Origin: Echinometra lucunter
Lineage: Eukaryota > Echinodermata > Echinoidea > Camarodonta > Echinometridae
Direction of reading: 5' to 3'
Length of the DNA stretch: 64,000 bases
Assembly: GCA_029962745.1 (NCBI GenBank)
Contig: CM057165.1
Span: forward strand, 25,155,882 to 25,219,881
Of the stretch, positions 1 through 12,158 are shown piece by piece. The notes beneath the pieces were generated by a model that made no database searches, was not told the origin of the DNA, and saw only the letters and a program-made list of their open reading frames with translations. A program made the translations under genes and the position numbers. The first letter of the stretch is position 1, and each line of letters starts with the position of its first letter.

Positions 1-1361
1 GCTAAATGCCCTTTTCAAGAACATTGTTCTAATCGTGTTGTCTTAATGATACAGACTGAGTTATGGGGATATTATATATATCAATATATCCACTCAATGC
101 CTTTTTTGCAAGAACAATCTAAGATCTGTTGGTCTTAATTGATAGAGACCGAGTTATGGGGACATTATATATCAACGTATCTGCTTAATGCCTTTTTTGT
201 GTGAATATTGTTATGATCATGTTGTCTTAATGATACAGGCGGAGTTGCAGGGACATTATATATTGATATATCCGCTAAATGCCTTTTTGCAAGAATATTG
301 TTATGATCATGTTGTCTTAATGATACAGACCGAGTTATGGGGACATTATATATATCAATATATCCGCTCAATGCCTTTTTTGCAAGAACATTGTTATGAT
401 CATGTTGTCTTAATGATACAGACCGAATTATGGGGACATTATATATCAATATATCCGCTTAATGCTTGTTTGCAAGAACATTCTTATGATCATGTTGTCT
501 TAATGATACAGACTGAGTTATGGGGATATTATATATATCAATATATCCACTCAATGCCTTTTTTTGTAAGAACAATCTAAGATCTGTTGGTCTTAATTGA
601 TAGAGACCGAGTTATGGGGACATTATATATCAACGTATCTGCTTAATGCCTTTTTTGTGTGAATATTGTTATGATCATGTTGTCTTAATGATACAGGCGG
701 AGTTGCGGGGACATTATATATTGATATATCCGCTAAATGCCTTTTTGCAAGAATATTGTTATGATCATGTTGTCTTAATGATACAGACCGAGTTATGGGG
801 ACATTATATATATCAATATATCCGCTCAATGCCTTTTTTGCAAGAACATTGTTATGATCATGTTGTCTTAATGATACAGACCGAATTATGGGGACATTAT
901 ATATCAATATATCTGCTAAATGCCTTTTTGCAAAAACATTGTTATGTTCATGTTATACAGACCTATTTACGGGGACATTATATATTGATATATCCGCTAA
1001 AGCCTTTTTGCAAGAACATTGTTATGATCATGTTGTCTTAATGATACAGACTGAGTTATGGGGACATTATATATATCAATATATCCGCTCAATGCCTTTT
1101 TTGCAAGAACATTGTTTTGATCATGTTGTCTTAATGATACAGACCGAATTATGGGGACATTATATATCAGTATATACGCTAAATGCCTTTTTTGCAAGAA
1201 CATTGTTATGATCATGTTGTCTTAATGATACAGACTGAACTATGGGGACATTATATATCAATATATCCGCTAAATTCCTTTTTGCAAGAACATTGTTATG
1301 ATCATGTTATACAGACTGATTTATGGGGACATTATATATCAATATATCCGCTAAATGTATA
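1..1361. repeat. ~91-bp satellite array with 458-bp higher-order duplication
   Basis: Monomers of about 90-94 bp are marked by the recurring ATGGGGACATTATATAT block and the TGATCATGTTGTCTTAATG block. The ATGGGG core falls at about 63, 156, 247, 337, 430, 520, 614, 705, 795 and 888. Positions from 156 on recur exactly 458 bp later (five monomers), so 157-455 and 615-913 are nearly identical. Beyond about 913 the monomers diverge, with one shortened to ~81 bp. The open frames on both strands here are translations of the satellite, not genes. The array runs off the left edge of the window. Confidence 0.93.
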
Positions 1362-3611
1362 GAGACCAAGTTAGGGGGACATTAGCGAACTCCGATGGGT
1401 ACTACTATAAAACTGTGTACGGTTCGCCACGATATGGAGACATTTCCCTTTGAAACAAGGCGAGAAGTTATTGTATTCCCCGTTAGGAATAAGTTACTTT
1501 AATGTTTAAAAAAGGCTGTTTTAAACAAAAGTGCCGACACAGTTGAATACTAACTCACCTCCTTCAAATACCTTTTGCAACTCACGTGACGAATCCTACA
1601 GACGTAACCGTTACGAAGCGATTTGTTTATGGGGACATAAGAATGTCCCCATAAATATTTTGCGTCCCCACAGCGAGGTGAAATATCTACGATTGTCCCC
1701 ACAGACACAGTTTTATATATATATATATATCATGGGATAAAGTTTTGACATTGTCATGTGGGAAGAGAGAACATGAGGTGGGTACATAAAGAAGCAGACG
1801 AAAGAGAGAGAGAGAGAGAGGGGGGGGGGGGGAGCAAACAGAGACATGTGCAAATAGAAGGAGGGGGGCAACCCGGAGGGCAAATATGCAAAAAATGGAT
1901 AGGTACATTGAGATAGATGGAAAGGAGTATGTAGAGAGGGGTGGGATAGATAAAGGATAGCTACTAGTACACAAAAAAGGAATATACATGTAGGTAGGGA
2001 GACAGAGAAAGGTGGGTTGGATTGGAATTATTCTAGACTGGCAGGGGATCGGAACATCAAGAGGCACTGAATAATTGAGGGGGCATATGCCCTTCTGCCC
2101 TAGCCAGCCCCACCCCCCCCCCCTCCCCTTCCCCTCAGAAAGCAGTGATATGAACCTGAGGGTAATATCATAGGGTCACAGCTTTACCCCTTATTGAAAT
2201 AACTTTTCAAGAATAATATTAGATGATCTTTGAAGGTTTTGCTGATGGAATATTAGATTGAGTAGGAAGTTTACGGTTGTACCATGAAACCTCTGTGTAT
2301 CTTCATTTCAAAACATACAATCAATATCTAGGCAGGAGACCAAATTTTGTTTCTTTCCTTCTATCAACATATCACACCAGTGTAATGACTGATACTCTTC
2401 ATTTTGATAATATACCTACAGCCCTTTTCAGGACTAAACAGTTCTTATTGGAACTCTCGCACTGAAGATACCAACAATCCCTTTTTAGGACTAGCCCCTC
2501 TCCAGCCCTGTACATGTTCCATCCACAAACTCCAACCTCATCTAAGAATAATAACTTCAGTTGAAAACTAAGAAAAATGTATAACTTAAATTAAGCTTCT
2601 GTATATTCTTTCTGCCTTGATTACTGATATATCATTAATCTATCATTTTGATTTAACATAGAAAATAATAAGTTAAACACTTTCATTTAAAGCTTTCTGT
2701 TTTCCAGCTCTTCGTTTCTTTTCTGACTATTCAGGTTTTACTGTAAAACCAATTAGAAAAGAGACAAAAAGCTATAAGAAAACAAAAGTTAACATTATAT
2801 ATTAAAGAAGGAGGATATATACATAAGCTTATCATTTAGGTTTTATAGTCTTGTTAGTTTTTGACTGAAGAAGAATATTATTCTTAAAATATTCATTTTC
2901 AAAAAATGGATTTCACTCTAATGATATTGCAGGCCAGTTCATTTTTTCCTTCTCTGTACGTCTTTATTTCAATATGCGATTAATATATCTATCCTAACAT
3001 TTTTGAACTCATGTCCGGAAGTGCAATACCGGTAACTGAATTCTGTTATTTCATACCCGAACTTATCTGTAGTTCTGGAAACCAAATGACTATATATTCT
3101 AGTAAAAAAAAAAAGATAACATAAAAGAGAAATTACACAGCAGCAGATATTACAACTTCCCTGCCCCCCCCCCCCCCCCCCCCCCCCGCTTCATTGATCC
3201 TATCGAAACTACGTCATTGCTCGATCTTTTGTTGATCTGTTTATGCACTATGCACTACCGGCCGTATGTGTATGTATGCAGAGCGCCCAATGCAATCGGG
3301 GAATTCCCACTTTCGCAGTTATAGGTCTAGGCTCTAACGTTACCTCTCGAATGTTTATGCTTCCTGTAAACTGCAAAGATTTTCAGTTCATCTTTGAAAT
3401 TGGGTCACAGTGCAGGTTAGTACCATTAATTAAGAGTAGGATGGTAGCAGAAACGAATTTCGAAATAATCTTATCGGCATCATATCGCCATCATCGGGAT
3501 CAGCATCCACGTACTCTCCACAGCACAGGTTCCATAACCGGGCATTCGGATGTTGCTTTGGGCCGGCTGCTGTGCCTGTGTTTCAGCGGCGGTAGAACTC
3601 TAGGCAGCGTT
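1362..3611. other. intergenic, no gene seen
   Basis: This stretch holds a satellite echo at about 1626-1650, where ATGGGGACAT meets its reverse complement ATGTCCCCAT. It also holds a GA tract running into poly-G near 1803-1832, poly-C near 2105-2125 and a ~25-nt poly-C near 3163-3187. Between 3200 and 3600 the sequence is more complex and GC-richer than its surroundings, with an open + frame from 3243. That frame runs into the hairpin that follows and has no recognisable domain. An unannotated untranslated exon is possible there but not shown. Confidence 0.6.
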
Positions 3612-3725
3612 TCACGAAACCGTCATAAGTCTAAGTTCATGGACATCCCATTGAAACGCGTGTCAATTCTACAACACGCGTTTCAATGGGATGTCCGAGA
3701 AGTTAGACTTATGACGGTTTCGTGA
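3612..3725. repeat. long hairpin / foldback element
   Basis: Two 52-nt arms (3612-3663 and 3674-3725) are reverse complements at 49 of 52 positions, with a 10-nt loop. The arms start TCACGAAACCGTCATAAGTC and end with ACGCGTGT at the loop. No coding function is implied. It could be a small foldback transposon relic or a transcribed hairpin. Confidence 0.9.
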
Positions 3726-3763
3726 TCTCTAACAACATACTTGAAGGTCCTTGTAACTTGGTC

Positions 3764-5249
3764 TTAAAGGAGAATCCAACCTCGACATCAGTGTGCTTCC
3801 AGTGAATGAAGAAGAACAAGAAGAATAAAGTTTATTTTCCTCAAACTTTCACTGTTTATTATAAACAGTGAAAGTTTGAGGAAAATCAGACAATCTGTTC
3901 AAAAGTTATGAACTTTGAAAGTTATGAGGATCCTTGAATTGGCAACTTTGTGATGTCATTGTGGACAATTCTCCATTCATTTTGTGCACAGAATTTAACA
4001 TTTTCTTTATTTTCGAGAAAAATTAAAATTCTTTTGATTTATTGTTTGAGTATGACATGGCTAGATCTATATCAATTCTGCAAGCATTTTAATAAGAATG
4101 TTGATTGCTGACTTTCATATAGGATGGGGGGTTGGGTGTCCGGACACGTAACAAAAATGAAGCCTTCTTTTTTTGTCTTTGGATTAAACAAAAACTATGC
4201 ATGGATTTGTGCTAATCGTCATCAATATTTGTTCGCTATAATATTGCCTAACAGTTTCTGCTAAAACATTTAAGAGATTTGCTTGTTAACTTTTTCAATT
4301 GGCTGTTTAAAATCGACTGTCCGGATATACAACCTGTCTGGACATCCAACAACTGGGTATAAATCAATTTTTTGGGAAAAATTATGTATGATGAGGGGAC
4401 CATAGTTCGCGCACATTTTAATTTTTTAATGAAGGCAATTTTTGATCCATAATTTCTCAATTTTTACCCAAAATTATTCTGATTTAAATGACACCAAAGG
4501 CAAAGCAAAATTTTAGATTTCAAATGTGCGTAAGAAGAACATGTTATTTACGAAGAATTCCCGAGATATCGCTATCGATGTCGTATCGCACCGCTCTGGA
4601 CCTGGAAAAGTTTTGCAAAAATAACGATACCTACATGTAACTTTGCGCACGCCAATTTTCAAGTGATTAATACAAAATAGAGACCCATAAAAGGTAAGAT
4701 AATTGCATTACTAGGAAGAAAAAATGCCTCTGAATAATTTGATACCACATTTTACTTACAATTTTGATGAGATCGTCTCTCGAAAAGAGGAATTCTAGAC
4801 CCTTGTCGACAAGTCCAGTTTTTGTCAGAACGAACGCAAAACGCTGCCAAATTTGCCGATTTTTCATTCATAATTTCAAAAGTCCTTCTCTAATTTCAAA
4901 AGGAAAGTAACTTACAGAGTAATTTTAGGGTGCTCTTTCCGTTGGTGCTACCAGTATTTCACAATCTTTTCTAGTTTCTGAGATATGGCCCTGTGCGCGA
5001 AGTTTGGACATGCGCGAAGTTAGGTCACTCTGCCATAAAAAATGAATGGAGAGTTGTCCATGATGACATCACAGATGCTGGCAAAAGTTGCCACCTCAAG
5101 GATCTCCATAATAGGTATTTACTGAAACTTTCAAAATTCATAACTCTTGAACAGATTATCCGATTTTTTCCAAACTTTCACTGTTTACTCTTCTTGGTCA
5201 TCTTTATTCACTAAGAGCACACTGATGCTTGAGTTGCATTCTCCTTTAA
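3764..5249. mobile_element. TTAA-flanked element A with ~220-bp terminal inverted repeats
   Basis: The element begins TTAAAGGAGAATCC and ends with the reverse complement ATTCTCCTTTAA. The left arm (to about 3990) is matched in inverse by about 5030-5249, including the TCAGTGTGCT, AACAGTGAAAGTTTG and GATGTCAT blocks. The left arm also contains a perfect local palindrome (3834-3886, 26-bp arms around one base) that the right arm lacks. The interior has no transposase frame. TTAA ends suggest a non-autonomous element of piggyBac type, but that family assignment is inference. Confidence 0.75.
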
Positions 5250-5583
5250 AGATGCTAGGTCGTGGGCTTTCATGGGGAATTGGACACCATGGGTGCTTAC
5301 CCAGTAACAGGTGTTGTCCATCACTATGAGTTTTAAGACCAACTGACCTTATGTAATGCTCTGTATATTCCACCCTTTTCCCCATATGGCAAAGTCATTA
5401 TCTCACTTTCCCCAGCCTGAGAATGCCCGAAGCAGGCCGAAGAATGTTTTTGGTGGGACAGCATGTTTTGCTGTACTCCAGAAATGTAGCTCTATTACAG
5501 GTATTTCCCTTGCTTTTCACAAAGACTGGTGTCAGCAAATTAAAATCAATTCCCCATGAAAGCCCATGATCGAGCGTCTTTAA
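5246..5583. mobile_element. TTAA-flanked MITE abutting element A
   Basis: The left end TTTAAAGATGCTAGGTCGTG and an imperfect inverse at 5542-5583 share the core GGGCTTTCATGGGGAATTG. The element is about 338 bp. Its left TTAA (5246-5249) is the same four bases that end element A. Part of the interior (about 5330-5560) resembles 19090-19290, so this sequence is dispersed in the genome. Confidence 0.7.
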
Positions 5584-5826
5584 GCATTTAATTGTCACCA
5601 TTTTCGTCATAAAAGAATTGATCATGATCATGTATGAAACGTGGATGAAGCTGGAGAATATGGTGGCATATATTTTGGAACAGCTAACATTTGAGCAAAA
5701 TTGTATCTCAAATTAATGTGTTAATTTGGATAGAATCTAATTGACGATAAGTCCAGTGGATTATGAAGACCTGGGGCGGTATTCCGAAAAATTGTTTTAT
5801 CTTTTATGTTGTCGTCATTCATTGTA

Positions 5827-6243
5827 TTAACCCATTCGCGACAGGGGTCCACATTTTGTGGTTTGGCCTAATATCTTTTGATGCAAAGCCCTAAAAATCA
5901 TACCAAATACATGAGCAGAAAGAGCAAAAAATTCTACACAAACTGTGCCCATTTTGGTTGCGTCAATATTCGTTGTTTGATGCTGAAAATTTTTTAAAGG
6001 AAAATAAGCATTAAAAATCCTTAAATTGGCAATGTGATAGACAGTTTAAAATCACCGTTTTCCCCTGCAAATTGGCAACTTTTTGAATTTTCATCATAAT
6101 TTCTGTCAATTTATATTCATTTCACATACATGACGTTTTATAAGAAAAATGTAGCAATAAAGTAAAAATGTTGGTGTTGCCAATTTGAAGAATAAAAGCT
6201 GATCAAATTAGGCTTTAAATAATTCCTGTCACGAACGGGTTAA
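5827..6243. mobile_element. TTAA MITE nested in the GGTATTCYG element
   Basis: The ends are TTAACCCATTCGCGACAGG (5827-5845) and, inverted, CCTGTCACGAACGGGTTAA (6225-6243), matching at 17 of 19. The homologous uninserted copy near 19925-19950 reads through the site with TTGA in place of TTAA. The duplicated TTAA is therefore best read as the target-site duplication. Confidence 0.85.
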
Positions 6244-6407
6244 TTGTCATAACAAATTTTAAAGGCATACTGTACTTACATGTATGATTTGTTTGAACTG
6301 CGGAAATGACTAGCATGCAAGATAAAATTAATGGCATAGTGCGCGATGTGAGCCATGCAATGGCGAACACTATTTCTGATTGTTATGGCAATTATAAGAT
6401 AAAAATG

Positions 6408-6660
6408 ATTGATTTTATTTGCCAAGCCTCCAAAACACAACAATGGATATATACATGTGAATCGAAGAATCAGTAACCTTGACCAGGATAACCCACGAAA
6501 GCTCGAAAGCATTTAAACTTTTCTCGAAGTTTGAATTGATTTATTTTATTTGCCAAGCCTCCAAAACACAACAATGGATATATATATGTGTAATCGAAGA
6601 ATAACAGATCAGTAAGCTTGACCAAACCACGAAAAACTCGAAAACATTAAACTTTTTCTT
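6408..6660. repeat. two-copy 131-bp tandem duplication
   Basis: The block beginning GATTTTATTTGCCAAGCCTC recurs 131 bp later (GCCAAGCCT at 6421 and 6552), with CAATGGATATATA and TCGAAGAAT following in both copies. It lies inside the interrupted MITE. Confidence 0.85.
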
Positions 6661-6729
6661 CAAATTCCTGACAAAGAAGTATTGTTTTATCTTTTATATA
6701 AAGATAAAACAATTTTCTGAATACTGGCC

Positions 6730-6777
6730 CAGGCGCAGATCCAGGGGGGCGAGCAAGGTTGTTGCCCCCCATCCCCA

Positions 6778-6808
<31 letters not shown>

Positions 6809-7955
6809 AAAATGAATTAACATCTCCTTGATATGATTGTGCCCACCCCGACCTGCAAGAACAAAACCCAGTTTATGTACCATAAAAGAAAAGTTTTTTC
6901 TTTATGATTTTTTTTGAAGCTCCCCAAAATGGAATTAAAATCGCATTAAACACAACAATAAAACCAAGGTTATTTGCCAATTTCCATTAAAAGAGAAGTG
7001 TATTCCCCCTCTCGCTATGCTCGTTCGTCAAAATGGAATTAACATTGCTTTAATCACCAATTTGCCCGCCCCTGACCTGCATCAATCATATCAGATATGT
7101 CAATAAAACCCAGTTTATATACCAAACATTAAAAGTGAATTTTTTTATGCTCCCTCGCCAAAATGGAATTGATATTGCTCTAAACACAACTGTGCACGCC
7201 CCGATCAGGTCCTGCAACAACTTCATAAAACAAAGTTTATGTACCAATTAGCATCAAAACAGAAGTGTTTTATTTTGCTCACTTGCTACGCTCACTCGAA
7301 AAAGTGAAATTAACATCGTTGTATTAAAAAACGAATGTGCCCGCCCCGACCTGCAATAATAACGGCCAGTTTATGTGCCAAACATGATAAGGCCTAAAGG
7401 AGAATTTTTTTGATCTCTTCGCTCGCTCGCCAAATTGAAATTTATATCAGTCACAATTGTGCCCGCCCCGACCTTTTAACAATAAATCAAAGTTTATGTA
7501 CCAATTATCATAAGGAAAGCATTTTTTCTTTTTTGCTCACTTACAATGCTTGCTCGCCAAAATGGGATTAACATCACCTGAAACACGATATTGCCTGCCC
7601 CAACCGGCAGCATCAAAACCCACACAGTTTATGCTGCCAATATTAAAAGAGAAGTGTTGTTACTTTCACTCACTCGCCAAAATACCGTAAAATTAACATC
7701 ACCTTAGGCACAATTGTGCCCACCCAGACCTGGAACAAGGAGAAGGAGCCCCTCGACACCCGTTGCAAATCTAAATTCTCTTTCGGAATTTAGAAACTAT
7801 AGCCTTTATAATGCTTTGCATGGACCTAAAAATCTCAGAATGATTATGCCCAACAAGACCAAGTGCCAGAAACGCCACTGCATTATGTGCCAATATTTGA
7901 CTCACATGATTTCACATTTGCCCCCCCCCCCCCCCGAATTCTGGATCTGCGCCTG
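6730..7955. mobile_element. element with 15-bp perfect TIRs and internal ~130-bp minisatellite
   Basis: CAGGCGCAGATCCAG (6730-6744) is perfectly inverted at 7941-7955. Just inside each end is a C-rich homopolymer (about 6775-6806 and 7920-7935). The interior consists of about seven degenerate units near 130 bp, each with CGCCAAAATGGAATTAACAT, GCCCGCCCCGACCTGCA and GTTTATGTACCAA. The element starts exactly where the preceding MITE ends. No transposase was seen. Confidence 0.75.
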
Positions 7956-8111
7956 ATGAAGACTATGTTTTTGTAGCTGGTATTAGTGATATCATGAATT
8001 TGTGAGATATCAGCCTTTTGTGAAACACTTTGACAGCCTTGTGACATCACTGGAGATCACCAACAAATGTTATGACTGTCATGGAGTTGGTTTGATGAAA
8101 TACCCCCCAGG

Positions 8112-8608
8112 TTAAAGACATTGGTTAACATTGTTATGATTTTTTTAAAAATCTTGTTTTTTTACTTGAAAATGGGATAAACTTAAGGGTTATAGTGTAA
8201 AAATACCAGTCTGTAAGTTTCAAAGTATAATATCCACAGGAAGTATTTTTAAATATCAAAAAAGTGAACCAATGTTTGAAACATATACAAGGGTCGGTTG
8301 CACAGAATAGACACAGGGAGTGCACATGCGCATATTACTCACCTTGCCGTACTGTGTGTATTGGCGTATCACGCGGCGGGAGGCACATAACGGCATTTTC
8401 AAATTCAAGCAAAGTGGTCCTCTTAGTGAGTGTCTCGTGAGACGAAGGATAATAAAATCGCCGTTTGGGTCTAACTTACACATTTTCATTCCAAATTATG
8501 GTTGGTTTCAGGGTTTTTTAGTATAAATACAAGTACTCATACACATGTTTCATCTTAGTTTGAGAATTTTTTAAATCAGCTACTCAAAAAGTTAGCCAAT
8601 GCTTTTAA
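8112..8608 (-). mobile_element. TTAA MITE, 497 bp, copy 1
   Basis: The ends are TTAAAGACATTGG and CCAATGCTTTTAA. A 496-bp inverted copy lies at 35871-36366. Both copies keep a 77-78 residue open frame on the matching strand, but the residue differences between them show no obvious constraint, so I do not call it a gene. Confidence 0.85.
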
Positions 8609-9172
8609 TTATTAAACCTTAGATAGTGTGAGTAGGAATGATCCATTGATTCTAGTATGATGCACTGTTATAGTCAGTTTACAGTTTTTTTTCAAACCTA
8701 GAAAAGTTCCTTCCAAATTCCATTGAATTGTTTTGGTTGATTTGTGATCCTATTGGTCCATGAATATTTTCAACTTTTTGGTATTTGAGCAGTATGCAGT
8801 CTGATATCCTACCCTGAGGAAATTTTTTTTTTTTTTTACATAATATGCATTTATCATGTTTGGTCATGCCTTGATCATTAATGGCCCATTATAGCCTGAT
8901 AAATTATCCCCAACCATCTGTAAATGGATGTATAATTACCGAATAGGCCTATTATAATACACAAATCAAATTGATATGGATAAGGTACTTCGAGAGATGA
9001 AAGTTGAGACTCGGTCATCTATTTAATGAGGCATAGCCACATTCAACGGAACACTTTATCTTACTTATCGTGAAATTGTTTGTCATCTTGTGAACGATAT
9101 AAATTGTAATATTGCAAAACATGTGAACAGTTTTCCTCCAATAACCAATTTCCAATTTTTACTCTTTTCCAG
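8609..9172. other. 5' flank of gene 1, no promoter recognised
   Basis: AT-rich sequence ends in a good polypyrimidine tract and AG at 9171-9172. The first noncoding exon of gene 1 must lie upstream of this point and was not identified. Confidence 0.5.
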
Positions 9173-9217
9173 GACATGATGTAACCCTCTCAAAATCTTG
9201 AAAATGGAGTGTTAACC

Positions 9218-10755
9218 ATGGATGCAGTTGAGGAAATATGTACAGATGGTGCGAGGAATCAGCAAACCCATTTTGATCCTTTATACCAGGAAAAGTTGGA
9301 AAAGGTTTGGCATGATTTCGAAAGAAGAGAGACCAGGCCACAACTTGTTGTTATTTCTGGACTACCAAGTATTGGTAAGGCTTCATTTGCCACAGAGTTA
9401 GCAAAACGACTTCGCAAAAATAAGTCCACAACCCCAGTCAAGATTCACATTCATAGAGGGACATCTCACAAAGATGTTGTTGAAGACATCAGAAACAAAA
9501 TTTCAGAGGGACAGAATTTGGATTTCATGGTGCCATACTGTTTGCGAGAAGAGGCAGTGATTCTCATTTTTGGTATCACTAATGCTGCAGAGGAGGAGCA
9601 ACCAAAGATTTTAAGTGTGGTGGAGAGTCTCGTCACCTTTCCCAATGTTACAGTTTTGATGACCAGCGGAAAGGATTTTGGATTTCCAAGGCTTGGTCCC
9701 AAGTTCTACCTATATGTCTTGCATCCACCCAGCCAAGAAGAGGCACATAAATTCCTGGAGTCCTTTGCACCCCACTTGCCCATCAAGAATGATCTAGAAC
9801 CCTATGCACCTGTACTGCCCTTCAGGATAGATGACATCTTGAAGAAGTGTGGGCAACATCCTAAACTGTTGGCCCAAGTTCGTATCATGCTTAAGAACGA
9901 GGTTCCTCTTTCTACCATTTGGGACTCAGTGAAGAAGAACCCTCTGTCTATCCTGCCAAAAGCAGAAGCTCTAGCCGAAGGTGGCAAATTTGGAGATATA
10001 GTAGTTCGAAGGGAGATGCCTGAAGCCGACAGAAAAGCCCTGAAGGCTTTGGCAGAAGTGGATAGTTCTTTTGATAAGGATACATTCTGTGCAATAACTG
10101 GGAAAGATGGATTACCATGTGGTCTTGCAGTGCAAAGCATTCGCTCTTTCCTGTCAAACCACCTCCTTGCAACAGCTGGTACTGGAAGTGAAAGGTCATT
10201 CTGTATGAATGAGCTGATGAAACATACTTTACATCAGGAGTGGGGGTGTCTTGATGGCTTGGTGCAGAGACGCAATCGCTTCTGTTTATTCTACGCTCAA
10301 CTCCTACAGCGAATAACCCCACTCATGCACAGCTATCAACCCGCCAACCTACCATTATTTCAGGCGGATTTTAACAATCTACAGAAACTGCTTGAAATGG
10401 CCACATTTGCCACCTCTGAGGATTTCATGTACGAGTTGATCATGGACATCGCCCATAATTCGCAAGAGATCATCTATGATTTCTTTCAGAAAAAAGAGGT
10501 GGTCCCTTTCTATGAGAGTTGTGTCAGGGCAGCTCGACAGAGAAATGATGTACATCGGCTGGCTTACGTACTCATTGCTTTATCACATGCCGTGGTGATG
10601 CTGAACAGTAGCTTTGATCAAGTAGAGGGATATCTCGCTGAGGCGCAACAAATCTTAGAGAGGATTGGTGAGAAGGATACACTTGACACTGCCAGACTAC
10701 ATATGGAAAAGGGATGGTATTATTACAAATGTGCCAAGCATCAGGAAGCGTTGGT
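9218..10755 (+). CDS. NB-ARC-TPR (NLR-like) protein, coding exon 1 of 4
   Basis: This exon encodes residues 1-512 plus two bases of codon 513 of a predicted 792-aa protein. It holds a divergent NB-ARC (STAND) module followed by a helical region leading into TPRs. The P-loop is GLPSIGKAS (residues 48-56), where Ala replaces the Mg-binding Thr/Ser after Lys54. The kinase-2 stretch VILIFGITN (114-122) lacks the usual Asp pair. The sensor motif is LMTSGKD with Gly for Arg, and a GLPL-like CGQHPK lies at 211-216. Residues 260-440 look like the winged-helix and ARC parts, and TPR-like helices begin near 445. The start is ATG 9218 in ACCATGG context, with an in-frame TAA at 9182 and short upstream ORFs at 9176 and 9204. 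The donor is GTAAGT at 10756, phase 2. The likely role is a cytosolic signalling or recognition scaffold; the ligand is unknown. Confidence 0.88.
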
Positions 10756-12061
10756 GTAAGTATTTAATCATTTCACATCAAGCTAATATGTTAGTTTGTG
10801 CTTTCTTATTAGAAGTACTGAAATGGTCAGGAAGACTGAGATACTGAGATTTTCTTTTTGCTCATATGTCCCATGAATCTCCTTTTTTTCAGTATCCCAA
10901 ATTTTATGTGTTCAGTTTCCCAAATTACTTTTGGCCTAGATGTAAAAGTATGAAAAAGTTTGAAAAAAATAGTCCAAAAAATATTGTTGATCAGTTCTCA
11001 AAGTACATGTATCTTACATTGGTCATAAACATAAGAGGTGAATTCTAAGGCATCATACATTTTGTTTTGTTTCTGTTTCACAATAATATAGAAAACAGCC
11101 ATTTCCTTAAATTGATTTTGTTTGTTATCCATATGTAAATTTGGGTCTAATTTCATAATTTCTTTTTTCTATATTATTTTGTAATTATGCCTAGTACTGT
11201 AAAACAAAATATTCCCGTACCTGTGTGAATGACGTTTTTCAAATTGATACAGATACATACGCGCACAATCACAATACACTTCAGTTTCCATACTGTTAAG
11301 GCACTGGAGATAATAAAACTTTCAAATAAAGCTAAGAACTTTTGTTGTTTTGATTTGATTTAAGCATATCTGTAATTGTGCAATTATGAATTCAAAAGTG
11401 AAAGAACACTTAACCAGGTAAAGCCGGATGTCATCAAGACGTAATTACATGTATGTTTCCTGCCCACGGTTTTAATTTCACTATTTCAATTTTAGAAAAA
11501 AGGAGAAAAAGAAAATACTCAGTTATCTTTTTCACTGTGTCTTGATGTGCTTAACTGCATGTTTTGTTGTTGGGAGGAAAAAAAAAAGATCATGACTTAA
11601 TTTGTGTTTGCTCATTTTCCTTGAGGCATGTAAATTGCCACAGATTGGTTCAACTTGCTTCCACCCCTCAATCCACTAAACAGTGATTTATAGCAATATT
11701 AGAAATATTTCTGTACAGGTTCTTATGAACAGAACTGAACACAAAGTATGAAATAAGTTTTACTAGAGTATATACCAAATGCTTGCTGTATCAAAATAAA
11801 ATTGTATCCAACAGGTTAAAACAGTTACCAATTTTATCCAAGATGAACAGTAATGCTCTTAGGACTAACAAAAGAACTTTTGAAAAATCTCTTGCTGGAA
11901 TAGTTAGCTAAATCCCCCTCTATTTCTTTCAAACTTTGTGCCACTTTTGATTAAATTTATTTGTATAAGTATTATTTTATGAACACTGTGTGATAATTTA
12001 CTATGGAGATTGTGCTAAATGCATCGTAATTAATCATTATTATTATTATTATTATTATTAT

Positions 12062-12124
12062 CTAAAATAGTAGTAGTAAGTATTATTATTAGTAGTAGAG
12101 GTGGTGGTGATGGTGGTGGGGGTG

Positions 12125-12158
<34 letters not shown>

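Larger units (their letters stand above)
5773..6730. mobile_element. GGTATTCYG-ended MITE, interrupted copy
   Basis: The left end (GGCGGTATTCCGAAAA, near 5774) and the right end (near 6703-6730, ending CTGAATACTGGCCC) are inverted. The same family occurs nearly intact at 19881-20114. This copy is expanded by a TTAA MITE at 5827-6243 and by a 131-bp tandem duplication near 6408-6660. The regions outside the insert match the short copy, for example GTGCGCGATGTGAGCC and GCTATTTCTGATTG. Confidence 0.7.

Noticed and set aside
188..1211. Overlapping open frames of 72-131 codons on both strands
   Set aside because: They are satellite monomers translated in phase; the repeats, not proteins, are conserved.
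3243..3725. 160-codon + frame
   Set aside because: It ends inside the 52-bp hairpin, has no domain, and no splice context supports it.
8256..8489. 77-codon minus frame, also present in the copy at 35990-36223
   Set aside because: It lies wholly within a TTAA MITE; changes between copies hit amino acids freely.
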